Shown here one piece after another: positions 8,475 to 16,431 of a stretch of 35,827 nt of DNA. Positions within the stretch are counted from its first letter, which is position 1. Each line of letters starts with the position of its first letter. The stretch covers positions 1 to 35,827 of the forward strand of contig JAJSAI010000026.1 of the NCBI GenBank assembly GCA_024274695.1. The letters run 5' to 3'. A program made the position numbers and the translations under genes. The DNA is from an archaeon. GTDB taxonomy: Archaea; B1Sed10-29; JAJSAI01. Below the pieces are notes generated by a model. It worked only from the letters and a program-made list of their open reading frames with translations. It made no database searches and was not told the DNA's origin.

Positions 8475-9710
8475 TCAATCCCTCTTTTTAGACGCTTTTT
8501 TCAGCCCGCTTATCCGCACCTTCTTTATGTGTCTTTTGTCAGCATCTTTTACCAGGAATGTCAGCCCATTCTCAGAATACTTCTCGCCCTTTTTCGGTAT
8601 CGTACCGAACTTTTCTAGCAGGAACCCTCCGAGCGTCTCGTACTCCTCGCTCTTGAGGTCCAAGCCCAGTTTCTCGTTAACCTCCTCCAGGTTCGCGTCC
8701 CCCCTTACTATCGCAGTGTTTTTACCGGTCCTGCGGATGCTGGACTCCACTTTCTCCGTCTCGTCATAAATTTCTCCGAAGACCTCCTCCAGAACGTCTT
8801 CCAGCGTGACAATTCCCCGGTAGTTCCCGTACTCGTCAAGCACTATAGCCATGTGCATTCTCTTGTCCTGGAACTCCCTCAGGAGCCTGTCAAGGGTTAT
8901 GCCCTCTGGAACGAACAGCGGAGGGTCGGCGATTTCCCCAGCGCGAGCCTTTCTGTTCGCCCTCATCGCCTTTTTCAAGTGGGCTATCCCAATAACGTTT
9001 TCAGGAATTTCCCTGTAAACAGGGATCCTGGTGAATCCTGTGTCCGAGAACAGTTTTAACAGGTCTTTTAAGGATGTTTTTGCCTCGGTCATGACCACCT
9101 GGTTCTTGGGTATCATGATGTCTTCTGCCGTGATATCATCAAGTCTGAAGATGCTGTGTATCATCTGCTTCTCATGCTTTTCTATTGCTCCCTCCTCTGC
9201 TCCTATGCTGATCATCATCTCAAGCTCGTCTTCGGTCAGCTCCGCGTCCTCCCCTCGTATCATCTTTCCGACCATCCTCTCAAAAACTACTATGAAAGGG
9301 TAGAACACGTACATTGTGACAAGGACAGGTACCGCGGTCCTGAGCGCGAACTTTTCCGACCTGCTGAGCGCGATTGACTTAGGGGTCACTTCCCCGAACG
9401 TCAGGATAAGGAACGTCATTACACCAGTGGCTATGCCCACTCCAAGAGAACCGAAGGCAGAGATTGCGGCACCCGCGGCCATGGACGAAGCGCCTATGTT
9501 CACAAGATTGTTGCCAAAGAGGATGGTTATGATCGTCCTACGCGGGTTCTGCTTCAGTTTCCTTAGGGCCCTGGCTCCAGGCTCGTCGTTCTTGACCAGC
9601 ACCTCTACCCTCGCGTTGCTAAGCTTGGTTATGGCCGTTTCGGCCCCCGAGTACATTGCTGACAATCCTATTAAAACGAGTAACGCCGAGAGAAGTATCA
9701 CGATCTCCAT
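8475..9710 (-). CDS. CNNM/CorC (HlyC-type) membrane protein with DUF21, CBS pair and CorC domains
   Basis: This family is linked to Mg2+ or other divalent cation transport at the membrane. With the ATG at 9710 the protein has 411 residues. Order of domains: an N-terminal DUF21 membrane domain with about four hydrophobic segments (containing SAMYSGAETAITKLS), a pair of CBS domains (about 190-310, including MIPKNQVV and IVLDEYGNYRGIVTLEDVLEEVFGE split across the second CBS), and a C-terminal CorC/HlyC domain. The frame stays open to 9785, but a TTTAAA box at 9748-9753 falls inside that extension and lies 40 bases before the ATG at 9710, so the shorter start is better. It was historically called hemolysin; cation transport is the safer label. 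Confidence 0.9.
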   Translation of the reverse strand: MEIVILLSALLVLIGLSAMYSGAETAITKLSNARVEVLVKNDEPGARALRKLKQNPRRTIITILFGNNLVNIGASSMAAGAAISAFGSLGVGIATGVMTFLILTFGEVTPKSIALSRSEKFALRTAVPVLVTMYVFYPFIVVFERMVGKMIRGEDAELTEDELEMMISIGAEEGAIEKHEKQMIHSIFRLDDITAEDIMIPKNQVVMTEAKTSLKDLLKLFSDTGFTRIPVYREIPENVIGIAHLKKAMRANRKARAGEIADPPLFVPEGITLDRLLREFQDKRMHMAIVLDEYGNYRGIVTLEDVLEEVFGEIYDETEKVESSIRRTGKNTAIVRGDANLEEVNEKLGLDLKSEEYETLGGFLLEKFGTIPKKGEKYSENGLTFLVKDADKRHIKKVRISGLKKASKKRD

Positions 9711-9835
9711 ACCACTTCCCTTTTGATGATAATACACAACACCCTCTTTTAAATGGTTTCTGGAGGTATTCCTGTTCTCCCGCACGCCTCGCTCGTGGGG
9801 AAACTTTTAAGGCACTGGGTTGCCTAAACAAGGTC

Positions 9836-10252
9836 ATGAAGCTCTCGCGCCAGTCAGAACACCTGATAGTCTCCACACTCCTTGGGATACTTCTCTCTCT
9901 TTTATTCGGCCACAACCTGGCAGAAGACTTTCTGATTGTTGTAGCGTGCGTTTTCGGAGGCCTGTTCCCTGACTTTGACCAGAAGCTCGGGTTCGGGCAC
10001 AGGAATCCTATCTTTCATTCGTTCCTTATCCCTACAATAGTGGGGATTGCCCTCCCTAAGATCATCGTTGTTAGAGCTTTCACCCTCGGGTACGGGGCTC
10101 ACATGATCACGGACCTGGACAACCCTAAGCAGACCTGGAGGTACATAAAACAAACAACAGGAACCGCACTGCTCTGGGTTTCGATGATAATAGTGTTAAT
10201 GCTCTTCTTTGACATCTCCTTTTACGAGATCCTTAGGGTTTTAGGGGCATGA
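9836..10252 (+). CDS. DUF457/YdjM-like membrane protein (putative metal-dependent hydrolase)
   Basis: A 138-residue membrane protein with about four hydrophobic segments. The motifs GGLFPDFDQ and GHRNPIFHS, with a further His near the N-terminus and HMITDLDNPK later, fit the DUF457/YdjM group of membrane-bound proteins predicted to bind metal. Activity is not known. The ATG at 9836 is chosen because a TATA-like ACTTTTAAGG (about 9803-9812) lies about 28 bases upstream; the open frame further upstream runs into the opposite gene. Its 3' end overlaps the convergent radical SAM-GNAT gene by 31 bases. Confidence 0.75.
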   Translation: MKLSRQSEHLIVSTLLGILLSLLFGHNLAEDFLIVVACVFGGLFPDFDQKLGFGHRNPIFHSFLIPTIVGIALPKIIVVRAFTLGYGAHMITDLDNPKQTWRYIKQTTGTALLWVSMIIVLMLFFDISFYEILRVLGA

Positions 10253-11922
10253 GGTTTTTTGACTAAGTACATCCAAGACCAGCGCGCTTTGCCACTCGTT
10301 TTCTTCATATACTCCTCGAGACTGATTTCTTTTTTGGTCTCTGGGTCTGGAAAACCGAAGCGCTCGAACTCGAATCCCATGCGAGTAAAAAACTTGAGCG
10401 ATTCAGGGCTTAGCATCATCGCCTCTGCCCTGAGTCCCTTGAATCCTTTCGCCCTGGCAAGGTCAAACGAGTACTCCACAAGCCTTCTCCCGAATCCTTT
10501 TCCTTTCTCTGCAGAGAACAGCCATTCCATGGTGAGCGTCCCGTCCTCTTCCGGCACGAGGACGGCTCCCGCGACTGGTTCAGAATTCTTGAGCAGTACT
10601 AAATCAAACTCACTTTCTTCCTCATGGTCTAGGAAAACTTTTTCAGGATACTCTTCATAGGGGGTGTCCCTGATGGCTTTTTTCCATAAGCCTACTAGGC
10701 TTTTCCGGCCTCTGGCGGGTGAGATGTGCCATGACCGATGTTTATCTCTTCTTTCGCGTTCCAGCACCATCCTCTTTTTCAGGAACTCTTTAGGGCATTC
10801 TCCACCTGTTCCGAACACTCTCAGCGCTGGGCATACGTCACAAAACCCGATAAAGGCACAGTCCTTGCAAGAGCTTTTAGGCCCTGCCTCCATTATCCTC
10901 TTCTCAAGCTCAGGAGAGGGATTGTTCCCTATTAGATAGTCGCAGGTTGTCCTTTCAAACGGAGGATAGATAACCTTTTTCAGTCCCTCTGCCCCAGGGC
11001 ACTTGAGTATGCTAAAATCAACTAATTTTCCCGGGTCAAGTCCTCTTTCCATGATTTTTCTGACCAGTTCAGGATAAATGTCCCACCATTCGCCTTCAGG
11101 GATCACGCGGTCCTGCCCGTATCCTGGGACAGCATCCACTCTCTCAGGCCTTACTATCACTCTGTCAGAAAAGCCTTTGACCTCCTGTTCCAGCATGTCC
11201 AGCAATCCTGAGTACTCGTGCAAGTTATTCCTGTCAAGATTTGACCTGATGACAAGAAGGCCGCTGGAACTGTAAAGGTAGTGGAGCATATTGCTCCATA
11301 TTCTCCAGAAGGTCCCTTTACCGCCTTTCAAGAACCTTCTCTTGTCATGCACTTCAGGAGGCCCGTCCAAGGTTATTTGGACCTTCCGTAGCCAGGGGGC
11401 ACGGGCAACAAAATCTTTTGACAAAAGGTAGCCATTAGTCACGAGCGATCCTGTGAAGAACGTTCTTTTGTTCTCCTTGTTCAGGAGGCTCATGAACTTT
11501 AGGATGTTTTCCCTTTCGAGCAGGGGCTCTCCTCCAAAGAGGGACACGTGGAAAAATTTTTCGTTTCCTGCCGCGGTCAGCACATCATGCTTTAGTTTAC
11601 TCCAGTCTATGCTCAGGCGTCTTTTACATCGCTCAAAACAGTACGGGCACTCGAAATTGCAGTCAAGCGTGACCGCTACCTTTAAGCTGGCTGGTGCTGT
11701 CTTGCCCGGATTATGGGCTTTCCTTCCAAGAATGTTGACTGCCTTTTCAAGGTCCTTATCAGAAAAGCCTGTCTCTAGCTCTACCAGCGCACCGCTGTGA
11801 GACGATCCGAGGATAAACCCCCTGTCAGAAGGAAAGTAAAAGGAGAGGGGAATTGGTTTAACCGCTTTTTCAATCCTTTTCGCATCTGCTTCCGCACTCA
11901 GGTTTTCTGCATGCTGCTGCAT
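10222..11922 (-). CDS. Radical SAM/SPASM protein fused to a GNAT acetyltransferase
   Basis: The 566-residue protein joins two enzymes. Residues about 80-390 are a radical SAM domain with CNFECPYC (Cys about 88, 92 and 95), a FGGEP motif and a SPASM-like C-terminal Cys set (CKDC, CDVC and others). This architecture is common in enzymes that modify ribosomally made peptides. Residues about 400-560 form a GNAT N-acetyltransferase domain with the acetyl-CoA loop GKGFGRRL near 474-481 and a later FFTRMGFE. The first 75 residues (around SFYFPSDRGFILGS) have no domain I recognise; a recognition domain is possible. The ATG at 11922 follows a TTG at 11925; both lie inside the small ORF at 11870-11995, so translation may be coupled. 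The substrate is unknown. Confidence 0.8.
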   Translation of the reverse strand: MQQHAENLSAEADAKRIEKAVKPIPLSFYFPSDRGFILGSSHSGALVELETGFSDKDLEKAVNILGRKAHNPGKTAPASLKVAVTLDCNFECPYCFERCKRRLSIDWSKLKHDVLTAAGNEKFFHVSLFGGEPLLERENILKFMSLLNKENKRTFFTGSLVTNGYLLSKDFVARAPWLRKVQITLDGPPEVHDKRRFLKGGKGTFWRIWSNMLHYLYSSSGLLVIRSNLDRNNLHEYSGLLDMLEQEVKGFSDRVIVRPERVDAVPGYGQDRVIPEGEWWDIYPELVRKIMERGLDPGKLVDFSILKCPGAEGLKKVIYPPFERTTCDYLIGNNPSPELEKRIMEAGPKSSCKDCAFIGFCDVCPALRVFGTGGECPKEFLKKRMVLERERRDKHRSWHISPARGRKSLVGLWKKAIRDTPYEEYPEKVFLDHEEESEFDLVLLKNSEPVAGAVLVPEEDGTLTMEWLFSAEKGKGFGRRLVEYSFDLARAKGFKGLRAEAMMLSPESLKFFTRMGFEFERFGFPDPETKKEISLEEYMKKTSGKARWSWMYLVKKPHAPKTLRIS

Positions 11923-11995
11923 CAACGGTCATCCTCTTGGCTGAAGGTGGTATTATTACGACAAGCTTTTTCTCTGACGCGTGTTTCATTAACAT
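11870..11995 (-). CDS. Candidate small Cys-containing peptide upstream of the radical SAM-GNAT gene
   Basis: A 41-codon frame starts at ATG 11995, with a better-placed in-frame ATG at 11989. AAGGGGAG sits six bases before the second ATG, and a TATA-like TTTTTATAT (about 12026-12034) lies about 40 bases upstream, so the promoter fits this ORF better than the enzyme start. The peptide has a Lys-rich start, a hydrophobic KLVVIIPP segment (residues 10-17), and three Cys in its last 15 residues (CRKPECGSRC). The position directly before a radical SAM/SPASM enzyme is where a precursor peptide would be. Against it, the last 53 bases overlap the enzyme gene in another frame, which is unusual. It could be a leader ORF or chance. 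Confidence 0.35.
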   Translation of the reverse strand: MLMKHASEKKLVVIIPPSAKRMTVDAAACRKPECGSRCEKD

Positions 11996-12025
11996 CTCCC
12001 CTTAAGTTATCTTGAGTGAAGAGTA

Positions 12026-12034
12026 ATATAAAAA
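12026..12034 (-). promoter_or_regulatory. TATA-like element for the small ORF and radical SAM-GNAT gene
   Basis: TTTTTATAT on the minus strand lies just after the stop of the upstream antiporter gene. Transcription would begin near 12004, directly before the AAGGGGAG ribosome site of the 41-codon ORF. This suggests that the small ORF and the enzyme form a separate transcription unit. Confidence 0.45.
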
Positions 12035-12037
12035 TTG

Positions 12038-13840
12038 TCATTCAGGCTTAGTTCTTTTACGTTTCTTCCTGCTCTTCTGTTTTTTGTAGGAATCTTCTTT
12101 GAGCAAGCCAAGGCTTTCCAGGACCCTCTTGCCCAGAGCCATGTCCCGCGACCCGCTTGCGATCTCCCTGAGATAGTGTTCCATGTGCTTGTTTCTCGCG
12201 AGAGCCAGCTTTTCTTTTCCTTTCATTGCGACCCTGATGTACTCTCCCATCTTCTCTCCGGCCAAGGACTCGGGTATCACCACAATGTCTGCCCCCGCGT
12301 CATACAACTCTATCACATCATGGGGCGTGTGGGCCCTGGCAAAGAATATGACCTTTTTGTTCTTCTTCTTGACCTCTTTTATCAGCGTTTTAGTGGTCTC
12401 CACGTCAGGGATTGTGGATATTATCATTTTCGCCTTGTCCAGGAAGAGCCTTTCCCTCACTTCTTCATTGTACGCGTCCCCGAAGATAACGTTGTACCCC
12501 CTTTCTTTCAGCGACTCCACGACATCCGGGTTGTAGTCTACTATCAGGAGTTTTCTCTTGCCTATCCTGGGGAGGATTCTGTTTCCTGACCTATCGCATC
12601 CTATGAGCACCACGTGATCCTTCCACTCTTTCTTAGGCTCTTCTCTGATAACCCTCCTGCTGAAGAACTCTCTGGTTATCTTCCGCTCAATCCTGTGGAA
12701 CAGGTAGTACACCTTGTTATTGTACCTGAAGGAGTAAGGGGTCAGCAGGATGGAGAAGATTATCACTATCGTCACCACGGAGAACAGTTCGGGAGTGAAC
12801 ACGCCCAGGTTGAGCCCGAGCATCGCGATTATGAAAGAGAACTCGCTCACCTGGCCCAGGGCCATGCCCGTGGTGACGGACACTCTGGCCCCGTATCCCA
12901 GCAGGAAGTATATCATTGCGCTGATCAGGGGCTTTGCTATTACTACTATGGCGAGCAGGGCGCCCAGGAGGATGAGATAGTTTTCCGGGGAGATTGATGT
13001 AAGCTGCATTCCCAGGGAGACGAAGAAGAGGGTTGCGAAAAAGTCCCTTAGAGACTTTATCTTCCCAAGGATCTCCATGTTGCAAGTGAAAGCCGACAAA
13101 GACATTCCTGCGATGAACGCCCCTATCGCTATAGAGAAGTGCAGTTGCGTGGCTATCCACATGAACGCAAAGCAAGTGGATACCGCGGTCAGGAACAAGA
13201 GTTCCTGGGACCGTACAGCAAAGTTGAGGACTTTTGGGACAACAAACTTGTTCGCCAAGAACGCTATCACTATCAGCCAAACCCCGCTGTACAAGATTCC
13301 CACGAACGCGTCCGCCGACATGAGCTCAACCCTCTCGCTTATGAAGGGCAGAACGAGGATGACTATGATGTCCTGTACTATCAGGATCCCTGTCAGGAGC
13401 CTGCCGTGCAGTGTGTCAAGCGCTCGGTTGTCTGACAGTATTTTTATGATGATCATGGTGGAGCTGAACGACACGATAAGGCCTATGAACACTGACGCCA
13501 TCTGAGGCAGGCCCAGAAGCCTGCTGACTGTGAAGCCCAGCAGGAACGTTAGGGCCACCTGAATGACCCCTGCCAGGGTGCTCACGAACCCCATCCCCCT
13601 GAGCTTGTCAAGACTTATCTCCACACCCGCCCCGAACAGCAGAAAAGCAATGCCCAGCTCTGAAAGGGCTCTTATCTCCTCGCTCCCGGTTATCAGCCCG
13701 AGGCCGAGGGGCCCGAGGGTAATGCCTGCTACAACGTACGCCAGCAGCAGAGGCTGCCGTAGTTTTTTCGCCACGAACCCCAGGAGCGTGGCTGTTACTA
13801 CCATCAGACCAATGTCAGAAAGGATCGCGTACCCGCTCAT
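12038..13840 (-). CDS. CPA2 family cation/proton antiporter with RCK (TrkA-N) domain
   Basis: A 600-residue KefB/NhaS-type membrane transporter that exchanges K+ or Na+ for H+. The N-terminal 380 residues hold about 12 membrane helices, including the family's GPLGLGLI and LFLFGAGVEISLDKLR-like segments. The C-terminal cytoplasmic part is an RCK/TrkA-N nucleotide-binding domain (about 420-545). It has GCDRSGNRI in place of the usual GxGxxG start, then LLIVDYNPD and a GDAYNEEV acidic turn. A Lys/Arg-rich tail ends the protein. The open frame reaches 13975, but the first 45 residues would cross the shared promoter. The ATG at 13840 lies about 29 bases from the TATATAAA at 13866-13873 and begins where homologues do. 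Confidence 0.9.
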   Translation of the reverse strand: MSGYAILSDIGLMVVTATLLGFVAKKLRQPLLLAYVVAGITLGPLGLGLITGSEEIRALSELGIAFLLFGAGVEISLDKLRGMGFVSTLAGVIQVALTFLLGFTVSRLLGLPQMASVFIGLIVSFSSTMIIIKILSDNRALDTLHGRLLTGILIVQDIIVILVLPFISERVELMSADAFVGILYSGVWLIVIAFLANKFVVPKVLNFAVRSQELLFLTAVSTCFAFMWIATQLHFSIAIGAFIAGMSLSAFTCNMEILGKIKSLRDFFATLFFVSLGMQLTSISPENYLILLGALLAIVVIAKPLISAMIYFLLGYGARVSVTTGMALGQVSEFSFIIAMLGLNLGVFTPELFSVVTIVIIFSILLTPYSFRYNNKVYYLFHRIERKITREFFSRRVIREEPKKEWKDHVVLIGCDRSGNRILPRIGKRKLLIVDYNPDVVESLKERGYNVIFGDAYNEEVRERLFLDKAKMIISTIPDVETTKTLIKEVKKKNKKVIFFARAHTPHDVIELYDAGADIVVIPESLAGEKMGEYIRVAMKGKEKLALARNKHMEHYLREIASGSRDMALGKRVLESLGLLKEDSYKKQKSRKKRKRTKPE

Positions 13841-13919
13841 GGTATCCCTTGAAATGCGCTGCGGGTATATAAAGGCTGGCGAAAGGGCTTTTAGGGTCCT
13901 CGTCCAAAAGACGAGTATA
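13841..13919. promoter_or_regulatory. Bidirectional promoter between the antiporter gene and priL
   Basis: TATATAAA at 13866-13873 can be read on both strands. It lies 29 bases from the antiporter ATG, which would be leaderless, and about 50 bases from the priL ATG. For priL the predicted RNA start (about 13895) is just before a short inverted repeat, CTCGTC/GACGAG with a five-base loop (13899-13915). I see no clear ribosome site for priL. Confidence 0.5.
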
Positions 13920-14855
13920 ATGGAAGACCTGTTGTTCGCGGCGAAGTACCCCTTTTCCAGGAGAGCTCGGGACATTCTCTCAGAGTATGCCCTTACGGAT
14001 GACTATGACACGCTGGAAAAGGCTTACGAGCAGACGGTCTACTGGTTGAATGAACAGGACTACTACTCCGAACTAAAGGGAATGGAGAACGCGTCTCCCT
14101 CAGAACTGGAGTTCAAGGTGGTCTGCTTCCCTCTGGCTAAGATCATGGCAGGAGTCGCGGGCAGGCACGTTTTATCCAGGCTTGGGAAGGCGTTTGCAAA
14201 GCGCACCGAAGTGTTCCTGGTCAACAGCGGGGAAGACTCTTCCAGTCTCATGAAAGAACTTTTCGGTGATACAGAAAAGGTCCACGTAAAAGACTTCCTG
14301 GAGAACAGGCCTCCTGGCATAAAACTGGCTGAAACAGGTCTTGACAGAGGATGGGTTCCTGTGAACCGAGAGCTCGGGATAAAACTGGTGTCCAGGGCGG
14401 TGTATAACAGTATCCTGTCAACCAGAACCCCGAAAGGGCTTGGCAAGAACATCCTCTTTTTTGCCGGCGAGCTGGCAAAGGAAACATTCCCTGAAGAGCA
14501 GGTCACGGGCCCTGTGTCTTTCCCGTCCTTCCCGCCTTGCATACGAAAGATAATCAGCGATCTTGAATCAGGAGAAAAGGTCGGCCACGCTCCAAGATTT
14601 GTTCTGGCCACTTTCCTCGCGAACATAGGCATGTCCAAGGAAGAGATAGTAAAGTTCTACGAAAAACAGCCTAATTTTGACAGGAAAAAAACATTATACC
14701 ACGTTTCCAGCGTGTTCAAGGGCCAGGGCAGTGCGAAGTACAGCGTGCCCTCCTGCCGCACGCTGGAATCCTACGGGCTCTGCGTCAGGGACAGCACGTG
14801 CAAGTGGAGCCATCCTCTCACGTACTACAAGAGAAGGAGGAGGAAACTATCATGA
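13920..14855 (+). CDS. priL: DNA primase large subunit PriL
   Basis: PriL is the regulatory, iron-sulfur subunit of the archaeal DNA primase, which makes primers for replication. The protein has 311 residues. The four cluster cysteines are visible: one in PPCIRK (about 205) and three in the C-terminal SCRTLESYGLC and STCKWSHP region. The conserved PNFDRKKTLYH element lies just before them. The open frame reaches back to 13563 inside the antiporter gene; the ATG at 13920 gives the normal N-terminus (DLLFAAKYPFS). Its stop overlaps the priS start as ATGA, so the two subunits are translationally coupled. Confidence 0.95.
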   Translation: MEDLLFAAKYPFSRRARDILSEYALTDDYDTLEKAYEQTVYWLNEQDYYSELKGMENASPSELEFKVVCFPLAKIMAGVAGRHVLSRLGKAFAKRTEVFLVNSGEDSSSLMKELFGDTEKVHVKDFLENRPPGIKLAETGLDRGWVPVNRELGIKLVSRAVYNSILSTRTPKGLGKNILFFAGELAKETFPEEQVTGPVSFPSFPPCIRKIISDLESGEKVGHAPRFVLATFLANIGMSKEEIVKFYEKQPNFDRKKTLYHVSSVFKGQGSAKYSVPSCRTLESYGLCVRDSTCKWSHPLTYYKRRRRKLS

Positions 14856-15769
14856 ACTGGCAAAACCCTTGGCTGGAGCAGAAGTTCAGAGAATACTATT
14901 CTGCCCACAGGCCCATTCCCCCTGCGGAAATAGAAAAAAGAGAGTTCGGGTACGGTCTCCAGAACAAGATAGACCTGCGGCACGTTTCCTTCCCCGACGA
15001 GCAGGAGTTTTACAAGTTCCTTGCAGGGGAGGCTCCGAGGTACATTAGCTATTCAGCGGCATTGTACGAGAGGCCTGACGCGCGGCCCATGCCAAAGAAA
15101 GGCTTTCTTGGGGCCGAGCTCGTGTTCGAGTTCGACGCCCACTGCGAGCACGGGAGAATAGTGTGCCCGGACTGCCTAGGAAAAGCAAAACAGGATACCT
15201 TCCGGTTAATAGAAGAGTTCCTGGTGCCTGACTTCGGGCTTTCCAAGAAAGAGATTACCGTGAACTTCAGCGGAGCAAGAGGATACCACATTCACGTTGA
15301 CAACGACTGGGCGCGGGAGCTGGGCAGGGACTCGCGCAGGGAAATAGCCGAGTTCATCACCGGGAGCGGGGTGGATCCTAAAAAACTTCCTCCGGAAAGC
15401 GTTTGGGCCAGGAAACTCGCGGGGGCGAGGGGGAAGAAGCGGGTCGAAAAGTTTCGGGAGACCGTGCTGGACATAGACGTTAACGTGACAGTAGACATCT
15501 CCCGGCTAATGAGAGTGCCTGACACCCTGCACGGTGGCACGGGCCTGCTCGCCGCAAGGGTAAGGGATCTGGAAAAGTTTGACCCCACAAGGGATCCTGT
15601 CGTTTTCCGGAACTACCCTGTTACTGTGCTCCTGTCTCAAGACTTTCCCGAGCACGAACTCAAGGGAGTTGCGTTCGGGCCCTGGAAAAAAGGAGAGGAA
15701 AAAACAGTCCCAGAATACCTTGCAGTACTGCTCGCGTGCTCTAACTCCGCGGTGGTTAAAAAGGATTAA
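14852..15769 (+). CDS. priS: DNA primase catalytic subunit PriS
   Basis: PriS is the polymerising subunit of archaeal/eukaryotic-type primase. It has 305 residues. The catalytic region reads ELVFEFDAHC (about 89-98), followed by a zinc motif with HGRIVCPDC, and FSGARGYHIHV (about 150) is the conserved SGRGxHxxV-like nucleotide-binding motif. The third acidic motif lies in VLDIDVNVTVDISRLMR. Most family members have two aspartates in the first motif (DxD); here the first appears to be Glu. A strong GGAGG site lies in the end of priL, and the start overlaps the priL stop by four bases. The start at 14852 removes a short, unlikely N-terminal extension. Confidence 0.95.
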   Translation: MNWQNPWLEQKFREYYSAHRPIPPAEIEKREFGYGLQNKIDLRHVSFPDEQEFYKFLAGEAPRYISYSAALYERPDARPMPKKGFLGAELVFEFDAHCEHGRIVCPDCLGKAKQDTFRLIEEFLVPDFGLSKKEITVNFSGARGYHIHVDNDWARELGRDSRREIAEFITGSGVDPKKLPPESVWARKLAGARGKKRVEKFRETVLDIDVNVTVDISRLMRVPDTLHGGTGLLAARVRDLEKFDPTRDPVVFRNYPVTVLLSQDFPEHELKGVAFGPWKKGEEKTVPEYLAVLLACSNSAVVKKD

Positions 15770-15808
15770 ATAAGTAAAGCGCCGAACAAAAAGAAGGGGG
15801 TTTGGCCT

Positions 15809-16411
15809 TTGGACTACGAGACTCTCAGGAGACTTCAGAGGACTGAAAGGAACAACGCTGACCTGGCCAGTCTCCCGGAGGACTTTTACACCCAGCTCGC
15901 CGAGTACATAAACTCTCTGGTGAAAGAGTACAAGAGGACAGGCTCTCCTCAGGACATCATGAAACTGGAGAACGTGATCAAGATATCAAAAGACATATTC
16001 CAGAGAAGGTCTCAGAAAATGCTCTTGCACGCTCTGAGGACTCTGAAAGAGAACAGCAACAGCGCGCCCGAGCTCGTTGAAATAGAGAAAAAATGCTATC
16101 GGGACATTGTCAGCAGTCTGGAGGAAATGAACGGCGAGTTCGAAAAAGTGCTTACTGGAGAAAGGCCTGTTCTGGGCACCGAGGCCGCGGAAGAGGCGAG
16201 CAAGGCCCTGGAGAAAATAGAGGAGATTGGAGAGCCTGCGGGCGAAGAACAAACTTTAAATAGTGTTCTGGTGAGAATACTACAAAACGTTCCGAAATTC
16301 GTTTCCTCTGACATGCAGGAGTACGGGCCTTTCCAGCCACGCGACCTGGTAAGGTTGCCTGAAAAAGAGGCCAGGCTCCTGATAGAAAGAGGTTTTGCGG
16401 AGAAGGTGTAA
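15809..16411 (+). CDS. GINS complex subunit (Gins51-like)
   Basis: GINS joins MCM helicase and RecJ/Cdc45 in the archaeal replicative helicase. This 200-residue protein begins with a helical A domain containing LPEDFYTQLAEYI, a hallmark of archaeal Gins51. It has a variable, acidic linker (about 120-150) and ends with a small B domain with YGPFQPRDLVRLPEKEARLLIERG, in the order typical of Gins51. The start is a TTG at 15809 with AGGGGG eight bases upstream. It follows priS by 39 bases. Codon use is G+C-rich right up to its stop; composition changes sharply immediately afterwards, where the island begins. Confidence 0.88.
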   Translation: MDYETLRRLQRTERNNADLASLPEDFYTQLAEYINSLVKEYKRTGSPQDIMKLENVIKISKDIFQRRSQKMLLHALRTLKENSNSAPELVEIEKKCYRDIVSSLEEMNGEFEKVLTGERPVLGTEAAEEASKALEKIEEIGEPAGEEQTLNSVLVRILQNVPKFVSSDMQEYGPFQPRDLVRLPEKEARLLIERGFAEKV

Positions 16412-16431
16412 TTTGTTATTTTTATCCCGCT

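Noticed and set aside
13563-13919. N-terminal extension of PriL into the antiporter gene
   Set aside because: The extension is antisense to conserved membrane helices, crosses the shared TATA element, and PriL homologues begin near the ATG at 13920.
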